From Bacteroidaceae bacterium (GTDB lineage Bacteria > Bacteroidota > Bacteroidia > Bacteroidales > Bacteroidaceae), in NCBI GenBank assembly GCA_017560125.1, contig JAFYOS010000008.1:1-64000 (forward strand): a DNA stretch of 64,000 nucleotides. The letters run 5' to 3'. Under the pieces are notes generated by a model that searched no databases, was not told where the DNA came from, and was given only the letters and a program-made list of their open reading frames with translations. How positions within the stretch are numbered: the stretch's first letter is position 1; every line of letters starts with the position of its first letter. The position numbers were made by a program, and so were the translations under genes. This document shows positions 1-8,695 of this stretch, piece after piece.

Positions 1-1
1 A

Positions 2-670
2 GACTATGAAGAGGATATCACCAAATATGTAGAGGGCTTGGACAAGGCGAAGGTCAAAGCTGTATACAACCACATCTCTACATTCCTGGCTAAAGAAAAT
101 AAACGTTTCCAGATAACCAAGATTGGCAAGAACGCACGTAACAGAGATTATATCGGTTGTGTAGAATGGCTTGCCGATGCCGGTGTCATAAACGTCTGCT
201 ATTGCCTAAATCAGCCAGAACTGCCACTTAAAGGAAATTATGATCCTAAACTATATAAGATTTATTATAAGGATACAGGACTCTTGATTGCATCACTTGA
301 TGAAGAAGCTCAGGAGGATTTGAGAGCCAATAAGAATCTTGGCACTTATAAGGGAGCTATATATGAAAATATAGTGGGCGATATGCTTGTAAAGCAAGAA
401 TATAACCTCTATTACTACAGCAGCGACAGACCTTCTCTTGAAATGGATTTCTTTGTACGTGATGCAGACTCTCTTATTCCAGTGGAAGTAAAGTCCAATG
501 ATAACGCAACTGCATCATTGAATAATTTGCTGAAAGAAGATAAATACCCTGATGTAAAATATGGTATCAAACTCGGATATAAGAATATCGGCTTCAATGG
601 CAAATTCTACACATTCCCATATTTCTTGACTTTCTTGTTGAGGAGGTTTGTGGCAGAGAGGAGAGGTTAA
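2..670 (+). CDS. C-terminal part of a DUF4143-type ATP-binding protein (truncated by window edge)
   Basis: The reading frame is open from the first bases of the window, so only the C-terminal ~220 residues are present; a TTG at 38 is merely an internal codon. The visible part matches the C-terminal half of AAA ATPases carrying DUF4143. It has a stretch resembling a winged helix, then the segment around 'YKGAIYENIVGDML', then 'LEMDFFVRD' and 'IPVEVKS', which has the E-D-ExK look of the PD-(D/E)xK-like fold at the end of this family. The ATPase half, with its Walker motifs, would lie left of the window. The gene is AT-rich like the next three genes and unlike mnmE. Cellular function is unknown for the family; such genes are common in accessory regions of Bacteroidales. 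Confidence 0.75.
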   Translation, partial: DYEEDITKYVEGLDKAKVKAVYNHISTFLAKENKRFQITKIGKNARNRDYIGCVEWLADAGVINVCYCLNQPELPLKGNYDPKLYKIYYKDTGLLIASLDEEAQEDLRANKNLGTYKGAIYENIVGDMLVKQEYNLYYYSSDRPSLEMDFFVRDADSLIPVEVKSNDNATASLNNLLKEDKYPDVKYGIKLGYKNIGFNGKFYTFPYFLTFLLRRFVAERRG

Positions 671-699
671 TTTATACTTAATTTGTTTTTGACAATACT

Positions 700-2643
700 A
701 TGGTAAATCAAAACAATCAGATTAAAATTTCTGCCGAGACGAGACGTTCTGTATTTAATAAGATTATGTCTCATGCAGATTTCATGGGTGTATTTCATGG
801 AGTTAATTATGAAGATCAAAATATTGTTGATTTCTTGAAATTGATATGGGATCTTCCTGCGATGCCTTCAGAAGATCATCGTTACAAGAATGCAGAAGCT
901 GATGCAAGACAGCATTTGATTAATAATGATGATTGGGATCTTACATATACTTTTGAACAACGATTCAACTTGTTAGCTGGTGATATTAAATACTTCGTTA
1001 AGTTTGTTGAAGCATGTGTATCTCCATTTGTTAGGGCATCTTCAGAAGAGATAATGCAATATGTGAAAGAGATAAACTCCTTGCTGAATAAGGATAAATG
1101 CGAACTTGCCATAGAAGATTATATAGATGAAAAACCTCATTTCATTATAAAGTCAGGAACTGGTTTCACTTTTGAGCGTAAAGACATAAATAGCAATAGG
1201 TATACGATCTATGTTGACAAACTTGGAGATAATAAGCCATGTTTCTTTTTAGAGAGTATAATATGGGATGATTATGGGCATAAAACATCATTCAAATTGT
1301 ATTCTGTTGATCAAGATGGCAACTATTTAACCGTAGGCAAAGTGAAGCTATGCAAGAAAAATGAAAACAAGACTATAGATGTTATTCCTAAGTCTTTTTT
1401 ATCCTTGGATTCGAGTTATTGTTCTTTAGGTCAGGATACATCTTATTATTCAAATATAAAGAGAATATTGAGAGAAGATGCAATGGCCTTTCTTTACGCA
1501 ATGAGAGATGCCGCTGCTTTTAGCCGCATATCAGATGATTTTGAAAACGATTCAGGATTTAGACATTCTTTGTTAAGAGATAATAATGCTGATATAGCAT
1601 TAAACTTAGGCCGTTATGTACTTGCTGGTTTTGATCCTGATGAAAGAGTTAATTTTACATATAATACCAAACTTGCATATGCTCCTGATTTTAACTTCAA
1701 TATAAAGTTCGATTTTGGACGAATAAATCAAGAAGACAATTTTAATAGAGTGATTGCCATCATTGGCGAAAATGGTGTAGGTAAAACTTCGTTATTGTCC
1801 AATCTTGCTAAATCAATAGCTAATCAGCAGAAGGATTGCTTCTTGCCGCATTATCCTATGTTTACAAAAGTAGTAGCAGCTTCTTATAGTATATTTGACA
1901 AATTTTATGACATAGATGCACGAGCCTTTAACTTTGAATATTGTGGTATGCACAATAACGAAGGTGGGCTTATGGATTTGGAACAATTGAAAGCAAGACA
2001 TAAACGTAATGCAGAAACTATCAATGCTCTGAATAGAGGTCTAAGTTTAAAGAAATTTCTAGACAATATTCTGCCTAACGACATGTTAGAAAGTTTATTT
2101 GTAAAAGACCGTCGTGAAACGAAATTTAAGTATGATGTCTATGAGGATTACTATGGCAAAATGAGTTCTGGACAAACCATGCTTACAAACCTAATCATTG
2201 ATATTACTGCTAATGTGCGATCAAACTGTTTGATTATGATTGATGAACCAGAAGTACATCTTCATCCAAATGCTATCACACAGATTATAAATGTTGTGAA
2301 TCTAGTATGCGATAGATTCTCTTCTTGTTGTATCATGGCAACTCATTCGCCTTTGGTAATTCAATCTCTTCTCTCACGTAATGTCTTAATAATGGAACGA
2401 GATATAGATGGAATGCCAGTTATAAGACAAATGAGGATTGAAAGCTTAGGCGAGAACCTTACTACAATAAATGAAGAAATTTTCTCCAACGGCCAACGAG
2501 ATAAGTATTATAAACAACTTATAAAAAAGGCTGTTGAAGGTAAGGATTCTATGGAAGAGGTATTACAAGAACTCCAGAATGGTGATTTACCAATGAGTCT
2601 TACTTCTTATATGTTAATTGACAAATATTTAAAGTATGATTAA
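700..2643 (+). CDS. ABC/OLD-like AAA ATPase with long N-terminal extension; PtuA-like component of a putative defence operon
   Basis: This 647-residue protein has a complete ABC-type ATPase head in its C-terminal half: Walker A GENGVGKT at 356-363, a signature-like SSGQ at 489-492, Walker B CLIMIDEPE at 510-518 and an H-loop THSP at 548-551. The region between Walker A and the signature is short and may form a small helical hinge. The first ~350 residues match no domain I recognise. The stop overlaps the start of an HNH nuclease gene, so the two are surely co-expressed. ATPase plus HNH is the layout of Septu (PtuA/PtuB) and of the retron-associated PtuAB effector. In PtuA as I know it, Walker A lies close to the N-terminus, so the long leading domain makes this a variant or a separate family. 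I see no reverse transcriptase gene upstream. Confidence 0.75.
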   Translation: MVNQNNQIKISAETRRSVFNKIMSHADFMGVFHGVNYEDQNIVDFLKLIWDLPAMPSEDHRYKNAEADARQHLINNDDWDLTYTFEQRFNLLAGDIKYFVKFVEACVSPFVRASSEEIMQYVKEINSLLNKDKCELAIEDYIDEKPHFIIKSGTGFTFERKDINSNRYTIYVDKLGDNKPCFFLESIIWDDYGHKTSFKLYSVDQDGNYLTVGKVKLCKKNENKTIDVIPKSFLSLDSSYCSLGQDTSYYSNIKRILREDAMAFLYAMRDAAAFSRISDDFENDSGFRHSLLRDNNADIALNLGRYVLAGFDPDERVNFTYNTKLAYAPDFNFNIKFDFGRINQEDNFNRVIAIIGENGVGKTSLLSNLAKSIANQQKDCFLPHYPMFTKVVAASYSIFDKFYDIDARAFNFEYCGMHNNEGGLMDLEQLKARHKRNAETINALNRGLSLKKFLDNILPNDMLESLFVKDRRETKFKYDVYEDYYGKMSSGQTMLTNLIIDITANVRSNCLIMIDEPEVHLHPNAITQIINVVNLVCDRFSSCCIMATHSPLVIQSLLSRNVLIMERDIDGMPVIRQMRIESLGENLTTINEEIFSNGQRDKYYKQLIKKAVEGKDSMEEVLQELQNGDLPMSLTSYMLIDKYLKYD

Positions 2644-3508
2644 CATGAAAAGATATGCTGGAGAAAAGACGCCATATGAGCTTTTCTCAGAAGCAGTGGA
2701 TAGAAAGGACAAGAATAGTGCTGATACAATTGCACTTAATGCAAATAAACATAAAGTTGAAATTGCATATCGATATTATGAGCGTACCATGGATAGCCAA
2801 AAATTAGGATCACTAACTCCTTCTAGGGTGTTATCAAGTGTCAAAGAACATCTATTAGGAATGTATTCGTCTAGATGTAAGTTGGTAAAGGACTTTAGGA
2901 ATTGGCATTTCAATAACAATCCTCAAACATACTACAATGTATGCCCGTACTGTACTATAAATAGTGCAAATACCACAGAACATATTCTTCCTAAAGAAGT
3001 GTACCCGGAATATGCAGTAAATGTCTTAAACTTAATACCTGCATGTTCTGAATGTAATTCATTCAAGTTGTATGATATAGTCGATCAGAATGGAGAAATT
3101 TTCACTATTAATTTTTATACTGACACTTTGCCAGATATACGATACCTGTTTGCAAGAATCACTCATATAGAAGGAGGTGTTCAGCTTGAATACTATTTAG
3201 AGAATAGAAATGGGGTTGATGCAAATCTATATGCACTTATAGAAAGACATTTCAAACGTTTTCATTTAATAGATAGGTATTATGCCAAAGCTGTACAAGA
3301 ATTGTCTAATATTAAAAATTACTTTAAGTCAGAAGACATATCTTCTGAGGATGACTACGATAGAGCAGCGAACAAGTTGATTAGAAAAACGGATGAAGAC
3401 TCAATTGAGTATGGTAGAAATCATTGGAGGATTGTAATGTATTACGATGCAGCCACATCACCGGTATTCAAGTCATATATGATGGCTCAACTTCATTTGA
3501 GACCCTAA
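2636..3508 (+). CDS. HNH endonuclease, PtuB-like
   Basis: This 290-residue protein carries a zinc-ribbon HNH core: CPYC at 103-106, the catalytic-type His116 in 'EHILPK', Asn132, and CSECN at 137-141. The two CxxC pairs would hold zinc and the H-N-N residues form the beta-beta-alpha-metal site. About 100 residues before and 150 after the core are not assignable. The start at 2636 overlaps the ATPase stop by 8 bp; an ATG at 2645 is an alternative. Coupling to an ATPase suggests an abortive or DNA-degrading effector whose cutting is gated by the ATPase, as known for Septu. The target is not predictable from sequence. Confidence 0.75.
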   Translation: MINMKRYAGEKTPYELFSEAVDRKDKNSADTIALNANKHKVEIAYRYYERTMDSQKLGSLTPSRVLSSVKEHLLGMYSSRCKLVKDFRNWHFNNNPQTYYNVCPYCTINSANTTEHILPKEVYPEYAVNVLNLIPACSECNSFKLYDIVDQNGEIFTINFYTDTLPDIRYLFARITHIEGGVQLEYYLENRNGVDANLYALIERHFKRFHLIDRYYAKAVQELSNIKNYFKSEDISSEDDYDRAANKLIRKTDEDSIEYGRNHWRIVMYYDAATSPVFKSYMMAQLHLRP

Positions 3509-3525
3509 TATAATATACGGATATT

Positions 3526-4314
3526 ATGAAGCATAAGATGCTAGAAACCTACCTTAAGCATAAGGTGTTTGATGACTTGAAGTATATGAAGGAGTTCTAT
3601 GACTCAATTTCAATGAGTTGCTTTAGTTTTGTAATAACTGGCACTCATGGAATAACAAACTATGCTTCATACGTCTATTCCGCAATTGAGGGGACCCTTG
3701 ATTCCATTACAATCCTGCTAGAAAATGGAAGAATTAATGATTCATACACATTGATACGTAAACTCTTTGACGATATTCTTCTAGAGATATACATAGACGT
3801 TATATTGAAAGAAAAATTTAGCATTGATAACTTTTTTGTTCAAGAAGTTAATGAATGGATCCAAGGGAGACATCGTATTCCAAGGACTGATAAGATATTG
3901 AAGTGTCTAAAAGAATCTCAAAGAACAAAAGACCTATATCCACTGTTTGGATGGGATACTTATTTGAAGAAAAACCGAGAATTGTTGGATGATAGTGTTC
4001 ATTCTAATCGTTTTAATTTAATGTTGTTGAATTGCAATACGGTTTACATAAATGACAGAGAACGACATTTGAAAAACTGTGAGGTAATGTTGAACCAACT
4101 ATTTCTTATTCATCTATCATTTATCTTTCACCTTAATTCACATTATCTGATGGCTTCTGATTATATGGATTACATGGAATTGGGAATGACGCCACCTGAA
4201 GGTAGTGAGAATTGGATTGCACAATTCGCTCAAGACGCTTTTGATAAGATAATAAGACCACACAAATCAATCGCTAACTTTATTACATCTACATGTTCAT
4301 TAGAGATTTCGTAA
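3526..4314 (+). CDS. unrecognised protein, third gene of the ATPase/HNH operon
   Basis: This 262-residue protein starts 17 bp after the HNH stop on the same strand, with the same AT-rich base use, so it is probably in the same transcript. I do not recognise a family. It is rich in hydrophobic and aromatic residues and looks mostly alpha-helical, with a long hydrophobic stretch near residues 190-205 (around 'LNQLFLIHLSFIFHL') and conserved-looking His and Asp residues ('DDSVHSNRFN', 'SHYLMASDYMDYMELG'). There is no signal peptide. Possible roles by position are an accessory, sensor or immunity-like partner of the ATPase/HNH pair, or an independent cargo gene. Two-gene Septu systems lack such a partner. 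Confidence 0.6.
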   Translation: MKHKMLETYLKHKVFDDLKYMKEFYDSISMSCFSFVITGTHGITNYASYVYSAIEGTLDSITILLENGRINDSYTLIRKLFDDILLEIYIDVILKEKFSIDNFFVQEVNEWIQGRHRIPRTDKILKCLKESQRTKDLYPLFGWDTYLKKNRELLDDSVHSNRFNLMLLNCNTVYINDRERHLKNCEVMLNQLFLIHLSFIFHLNSHYLMASDYMDYMELGMTPPEGSENWIAQFAQDAFDKIIRPHKSIANFITSTCSLEIS

Positions 4315-4565
4315 AGTATTGCAATTATTCAAAGACATATATAAATGACTTAAAAAATAGGATTTGAACATATTGTGTACAATCACATTATGTGTATCCC
4401 GAAAAGATATCGGACAACATTTTCAGAATATATTGTCGGGGGACAAAGAATCTTACAAGAAAACATATATAAAAAACAAATACATCCATCAAATTGAATT
4501 AAATTTCATCTATTATTTCTTTGTAGATTTTTGTATTCTAGTGTTTTATGCCTTGTAATTGGTCA

Positions 4566-4598
4566 TTTATGTCCCCCGAAGTGCCCGAGGGACATAAA
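4566..4598. repeat. 10-bp perfect inverted repeat with GGGACA direct repeats nearby
   Basis: TTTATGTCCC at 4566-4575 pairs exactly with GGGACATAAA at 4589-4598 across a 13-nt spacer. The same GGGACA(A/T) word recurs at 4600-4610 and 4643-4650, and once more at about 4438. A second stem, GCCCC (4615-4619) with GGGGC (4630-4634), follows. Such clustered repeats could be recombinase arm sites or protein-binding sites. I infer this from layout only. Confidence 0.55.
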
Positions 4599-4741
4599 AG
4601 GGACAAAAAAATAAGCCCCTCGAATGTTTGGGGCACAAATGAGGGACAAAATTGATTTTTTACAGTTTTGTTAATTACAATGTGAATTTATGTAAGATAT
4701 TGATTAGCAAGGTAATATGTTGTATACTTTCGAAAATTCGG

Positions 4742-4769
4742 AAAAACACTTTTAATTTATCAAAGTGTT
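4742..4769 (-). terminator. probable mnmE terminator
   Basis: AACACTTT at 4745-4752 and AAAGTGTT at 4762-4769 form an 8-bp stem with a 9-nt loop. Read on the minus strand, the stem is followed by a short T tract. It lies 24 bp beyond the mnmE stop. Confidence 0.6.
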
Positions 4770-4792
4770 GATATTCAATATGTTACAAAATA

Positions 4793-6217
4793 TCATTTCC
4801 CGATGCAGAAATTCTTAAACACGTTAATAAGTACATCCTCGCTTGACACGGTTCCGACTATTTCGGAGAGGTGGCGGATGCATGCACGCAGATCGAGGCT
4901 GACAAGGTCGCCGGGAATGCCGTTGTTCAATCCGCGTTTTACATCGAGTATGTTTGCTAGGGCTTTTTTCAGCGCCTCGTAGTGGCGCACGTTGGTCACT
5001 ATCACAGCGTCGGCGGGCATGTCGGGCATGGCAGCGGCTTCGACAAGGAAGTCCTCGAGCTTGTCCATGTTTATGCCCAGTTTGGCCGAGATTGCCCACA
5101 TATCGCGGTGGTTCCACTGCACGGCAGTACCATACTTAGCCACCATAGCCTCTGCCCACTTCATGGTGTCGCTTATGCGGATGGCGTCTACTATATCGCA
5201 TTTGTTCACAAGCACGGCAAGGTGTTTGCCGCTGCACAGGGGCAGCAGTCGCGATGCCGACTCCTCCATTGCAGCAAGATCGGTGCGGGGGTCTATCACC
5301 CACAGCGCTACCGATGCCTTTTGCAACTGGTCGAAGGCGCGCTCTATTCCCATCTGCTCCACCACATCTATTGTTTCGCGTATGCCGGCGGTGTCGATGA
5401 AGCGGAAGGATATTCCGCCAATGGTCATCATGCCCTCGATGGTGTCGCGTGTGGTGCCGCTGATGTTGCTCACCAGGGCACGCTCTTCGTGCAGCAGGGC
5501 ATTGAGCAGGGTGCTCTTGCCGGTGTTTGTTTCGCCGACGATGGCTATGGGTACTCCGTTGCGCACTGCGTTGCCCACGCTGAACGAATTGACCAGTGTG
5601 GTGATGACCTTTTCAATCTCGTCGCACAGGGCGGTAAGCTCGCTACGGTCGGCAAATGTAACATCCTCCTCTCCAAAATCGAGCTCGAGTTCCATGAGCG
5701 TGGTGAGCTTGAGAAGTTTTTCGCGCAGATCGTTGAGCTGTCGGCTGAAGCCGCCCTTCAACTGGCTCATGGCCAGACGGTGCGATGCCTCGTTGCCCGA
5801 TGCTATGAGGTCGGCAACCGCTTCGGCGCGGCTTAGGTCCATCTTGCCATTTAGGAATGCTCGCATGGTGTATTCTCCGGGGCCGGCCTGCCGCGCACCC
5901 TTGTCTATGATGTTGAGCATGAGCTGCTGAATGACATAGGGCGATGCGTGGCAGCTTATCTCTACCGTATCCTCGCCTGTGTAGCTGTGCGGGCCTCGCA
6001 TGAGGGTAAGCAGCACCTCGTCGAGCAGTCGTCCCTGCTCGTCATAGACATCGCCAAAGACGACGCTCTGTCCCTTGCGCTGTGCGAGGGGCGTTGTGCC
6101 GCGCGGTTTGAATATTTTCTCGGCAATGGCAATGGCGTCGTTGCCCGATATTCTGATTACACCCAGCGCTCCGCCTTGCGGCGTTGCGAGGGCGCATATA
6201 GTGTCGTGTGTATTCAT
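4793..6217 (-). CDS. mnmE: tRNA uridine-5-carboxymethylaminomethyl(34) synthesis GTPase MnmE
   Basis: MnmE works with MnmG to modify wobble U34 of certain tRNAs in the cytoplasm. The 474 residues include the N-terminal folate-binding domain (about 1-118), a helical domain, and an inserted G domain with G1 GETNTGKS (about 226), G2 TTRD, G3 DTAG and G4 NKCD. The C-terminus is the diagnostic FCIGK. Length is normal. The 3' end faces the AT-rich accessory block. The 3' end of this gene (thdF/trmE) is the known attachment site of Salmonella genomic island 1, which makes the position notable. The nucleoside phosphorylase gene lies 34 bp upstream on the same strand. Confidence 0.97.
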   Translation of the reverse strand: MNTHDTICALATPQGGALGVIRISGNDAIAIAEKIFKPRGTTPLAQRKGQSVVFGDVYDEQGRLLDEVLLTLMRGPHSYTGEDTVEISCHASPYVIQQLMLNIIDKGARQAGPGEYTMRAFLNGKMDLSRAEAVADLIASGNEASHRLAMSQLKGGFSRQLNDLREKLLKLTTLMELELDFGEEDVTFADRSELTALCDEIEKVITTLVNSFSVGNAVRNGVPIAIVGETNTGKSTLLNALLHEERALVSNISGTTRDTIEGMMTIGGISFRFIDTAGIRETIDVVEQMGIERAFDQLQKASVALWVIDPRTDLAAMEESASRLLPLCSGKHLAVLVNKCDIVDAIRISDTMKWAEAMVAKYGTAVQWNHRDMWAISAKLGINMDKLEDFLVEAAAMPDMPADAVIVTNVRHYEALKKALANILDVKRGLNNGIPGDLVSLDLRACIRHLSEIVGTVSSEDVLINVFKNFCIGK

Positions 6218-6251
6218 CTGTGTCGGTTATATATGGGCTGCCCTACTCTGC

Positions 6252-7124
6252 TCAGATGCGCTCGAGTACGGTAGCTATCAGTTCTTTCATTTTTGCATTG
6301 TAGTCGATGTCGGCGCTCTGGGCCAAACGGTTGGCAATGACCAGGCAGACGGTTGTGGCGCGATGTCCCATCAGTCGCGCGAGGCCTGCCACCGCCGAGC
6401 TCTCCATTTCGAAATTGGTGATGCGCCATCCCTGATATTCGAAGCTCTCGACAAGCTCATTCTGCTTGGGGAACGCCAAGGGCACACGCAGACGACGTCC
6501 CTGAGGACCAAAGAAGCCGCCGCACGATATTGTCACGCCGAGCACCATGTCGTCCTGTGCAATCTGCTCCACCAGCGAGGGGTCGGCGTCTATTGTATAG
6601 GGTGCGCCGAGCAGCGGCGACCAGGACATGTGGTGCTTGAACGCCTCCTCGAACTCGAGGTCGCACACATCGTTGCGCCCCTCGTAGAAGTTCAGCAACC
6701 CATCGAAGCCTATCGACTTGACCGAGCAGATGACCGAGCCCGTGGGAGTGAATGGCTGAAGGCCGCCACATGTGCCTATGCGCACCAACTGCAGCTGTCG
6801 GAAGGTATCCTTCTCTTCGCGCGTGGTGAAATCGATGTTGGCAAGCGCGTCCAATTCGTTCAGCACTATGTCGATGTTGTCGCATCCGATACCCGTACCC
6901 ACAACCGTTATACGTTTACCCTTGTAAGTGCCGGTGATGGTACGAAACTCGCGTGCGCTGATGTCGCACTCACATTCGTCGAAGAAGGCGGCAACCTTGG
7001 GCACACGATTGGGGTCGCCCACAAGTATCACCTTGTCGGCCAGCTGTTCGGGCTTCACGCCAAGATGATATACTGCGCCGTTGGGCTCTATGAGTAGTTC
7101 CGAGGGAGGGAAATAGCGTTTCAT
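6252..7124 (-). CDS. nucleoside phosphorylase (uridine phosphorylase-like, PNP/UDP family)
   Basis: Members of this family split nucleosides with phosphate into base and ribose-1-phosphate for salvage. The 290 residues show the phosphate-site GDPNR near residue 37, the GTGIG loop, the RIGTCGG motif and the nucleoside-binding FEMESSA segment near residue 238, all typical of the PNP_UDP_1 fold. The match is closest to uridine-phosphorylase-like proteins, but base preference cannot be read safely. It is probably co-transcribed with mnmE. I see no clear Bacteroidetes promoter directly upstream. Confidence 0.88.
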   Translation of the reverse strand: MKRYFPPSELLIEPNGAVYHLGVKPEQLADKVILVGDPNRVPKVAAFFDECECDISAREFRTITGTYKGKRITVVGTGIGCDNIDIVLNELDALANIDFTTREEKDTFRQLQLVRIGTCGGLQPFTPTGSVICSVKSIGFDGLLNFYEGRNDVCDLEFEEAFKHHMSWSPLLGAPYTIDADPSLVEQIAQDDMVLGVTISCGGFFGPQGRRLRVPLAFPKQNELVESFEYQGWRITNFEMESSAVAGLARLMGHRATTVCLVIANRLAQSADIDYNAKMKELIATVLERI

Positions 7125-7194
7125 GATTATCTGATTTTTTTTATTTGTTATGGCCGCTGTCGCATGCCCGTTGCCGAGATGCCGGCGGCTCTAT

Positions 7195-7230
7195 ACAAGA
7201 AACAGTTTCCCGCGGGAAACTGTTTCTTGT
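7195..7230. terminator. 36-bp perfect palindrome downstream of floA
   Basis: Two 18-nt arms (7195-7212 and 7213-7230) are exact reverse complements with no spacer, centred on CCCGCGGG. It sits 11 bp after the floA stop and before the nucleoside phosphorylase start, both on the minus strand. The T-run after the stem is weak (TTTCTTGTAT). A transcription terminator is the simplest reading; a cruciform or protein site is possible. Confidence 0.65.
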
Positions 7231-7240
7231 GCTTTATTAC

Positions 7241-8194
7241 TTAGTCCTTAGCAATATTATCCCGCATTGCTGTGTCGGCCTGTATGTTTTTCATGCGGTA
7301 GTAATCCATGATTCCGAGGTTACCGTTGCGGAACGCCTCGGCCATAGCCTTGGGCACTTCGGCCTCGGCCTGTATAACGCTGGCGCGAGCCTCCTGTGCC
7401 TTGGCCTTCATCTCCTGTTCGAGAGCGACAGCCATTGCACGACGCTCCTCGGCCTTGGCCTGAGCGATATTCTTGTCGGCGTTAGCCTGGTCTATCTGCA
7501 ATGCAGCACCGATGTTCTTACCTATGTCGATGTCGGCAATATCGATAGAGAGAATCTCGAATGCGGTTCCTGCATCGAGGCCCTTCTTGAGCACCAGTTT
7601 CGAAATTGAATCGGGGTTCTCGAGCACAGCCTTGTGGCTCTCAGCCGAACCGATTGACGACACAATACCCTCGCCTACACGTGCAAGCACGGTGTCCTCG
7701 CCGGCACCACCCACCAGACGCTTGATGTTAGCGCGCACGGTTACACGGGCAATGGCAATAAGCTGAATACCATCCTTGGCAACAGCTGTTACATGAGGCG
7801 TATCGATAACCTTGGGGTTAACCGACATCTGCACTGCCTCGAACACGTCGCGACCGGCAAGGTCGATAGCGGTTGCCATCTGGAAGCTGAGCTCTATATT
7901 GGCCTTCGACGCCGACACAAGGGCATGAACAACCTTAGCAACATGTCCACCCGCAAGATAGTGTGCCTCGAGGCCGTCGCGAGTGATATCGCTAAGACCG
8001 GCCTTGTGAGCCTCAATCATAGCCTGAACGATTGAATGGGGAGGCACGTTACGTATTCTCATAAGGAATAGCTGCAACAAGGAGATACGCACTCCCGATA
8101 CCTTGGCCGAAAGCCACAGGACAAACGGCACATAGTGGAAAAAGATTGACAGCACGACAATGACCGCCACTGCCAAAAGAACAATTGTGTACAT
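7241..8194 (-). CDS. floA: flotillin-like protein FloA
   Basis: FloA proteins form membrane-associated oligomers linked to membrane microdomains. The 317 residues begin with a hydrophobic hairpin segment (about 1-45), followed by the SPFH/band-7-like core. The C-terminal part is rich in Ala, Glu and Lys ([18 protein letters not shown]) and is probably coiled coil. Length and order match the YqfA/FloA (UPF0365) family. It lies 27 bp after an NfeD-like gene; NfeD with flotillin or stomatin is a widely conserved operon pair. Confidence 0.92.
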   Translation of the reverse strand: MYTIVLLAVAVIVVLSIFFHYVPFVLWLSAKVSGVRISLLQLFLMRIRNVPPHSIVQAMIEAHKAGLSDITRDGLEAHYLAGGHVAKVVHALVSASKANIELSFQMATAIDLAGRDVFEAVQMSVNPKVIDTPHVTAVAKDGIQLIAIARVTVRANIKRLVGGAGEDTVLARVGEGIVSSIGSAESHKAVLENPDSISKLVLKKGLDAGTAFEILSIDIADIDIGKNIGAALQIDQANADKNIAQAKAEERRAMAVALEQEMKAKAQEARASVIQAEAEVPKAMAEAFRNGNLGIMDYYRMKNIQADTAMRDNIAKD

Positions 8195-8221
8195 ACCTAT
8201 AATTTTTTAATTATATATTTA

Positions 8222-8686
8222 TTACGCTTTATCTACATATATCACCGAGCCGGCAATGCGCTTCACCACAACAGTGGCTTTCTCGTCGATGAAGCCGCCA
8301 CACGATGTAACCTCCACAATGCTGTCGCCGAACTGCGCTTCGCCGATGAGCGCCAAGCGGGTGACAGCCACGCCCACATCGCCCACCTTCACCGTTGCAG
8401 CCTCTTCGTTGGCAACCGTGGAGTCGATATTTTTCTTCAGTGCCACCCTGTCGAGCGAAGTGCCATAAATTGCCCATAGGATGAGCGCCACCGATATTGT
8501 TATAACTATAGCAATGGTTATCCAGCCGGCTATGCTGCCTACGGTCATGAAAGCATATGCCACAGAGGCTAACATGGCTCCGGTGCCTATAATTCCGGTG
8601 AGTCCCAGTCCGGGAATGAGTGCAATCTCGGCAACCAAAAGCACCGAGCCCAGCACTATCAATACTCCTATCACAAAAAGCTCCAT
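8222..8686 (-). CDS. NfeD-like membrane protein (short form)
   Basis: The 154 residues contain three hydrophobic segments (about 3-25, 29-50 and 54-75) followed by a beta-rich OB-fold-like C-terminal domain (about 95-152). This is the short, protease-less NfeD form. These proteins pair with flotillin or stomatin partners in the membrane. The floA gene follows at 27 bp and a PD40/TPR protein precedes it by 9 bp, so the three genes likely form one transcript. Confidence 0.85.
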   Translation of the reverse strand: MELFVIGVLIVLGSVLLVAEIALIPGLGLTGIIGTGAMLASVAYAFMTVGSIAGWITIAIVITISVALILWAIYGTSLDRVALKKNIDSTVANEEAATVKVGDVGVAVTRLALIGEAQFGDSIVEVTSCGGFIDEKATVVVKRIAGSVIYVDKA

Positions 8687-8695
8687 AGACTATTG

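Larger units (their letters stand above)
4315..4792. other. 478-bp AT-rich intergenic region at the mnmE 3' junction
   Basis: No convincing gene is present; a 64-codon frame at 4364-4558 begins with TTG and has no supporting features. The region holds repeated GGGACA-type words (about 4438, 4589, 4600 and 4643), a perfect inverted repeat, a second small stem and the likely mnmE terminator. It marks the change from AT-rich accessory DNA to GC-richer core DNA. Confidence 0.6.

Noticed and set aside
671..700. Retron containing the ATPase/HNH pair as effector
   Set aside because: The gap before the ATPase gene is only 29 bp and the upstream gene is a DUF4143-type protein, so there is no reverse transcriptase or msr/msd RNA here.
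4364..4558. 64-codon reading frame between the third defence-operon gene and mnmE
   Set aside because: Begins with TTG, has no ribosome-binding site, no recognisable features and typical AT-rich random composition.
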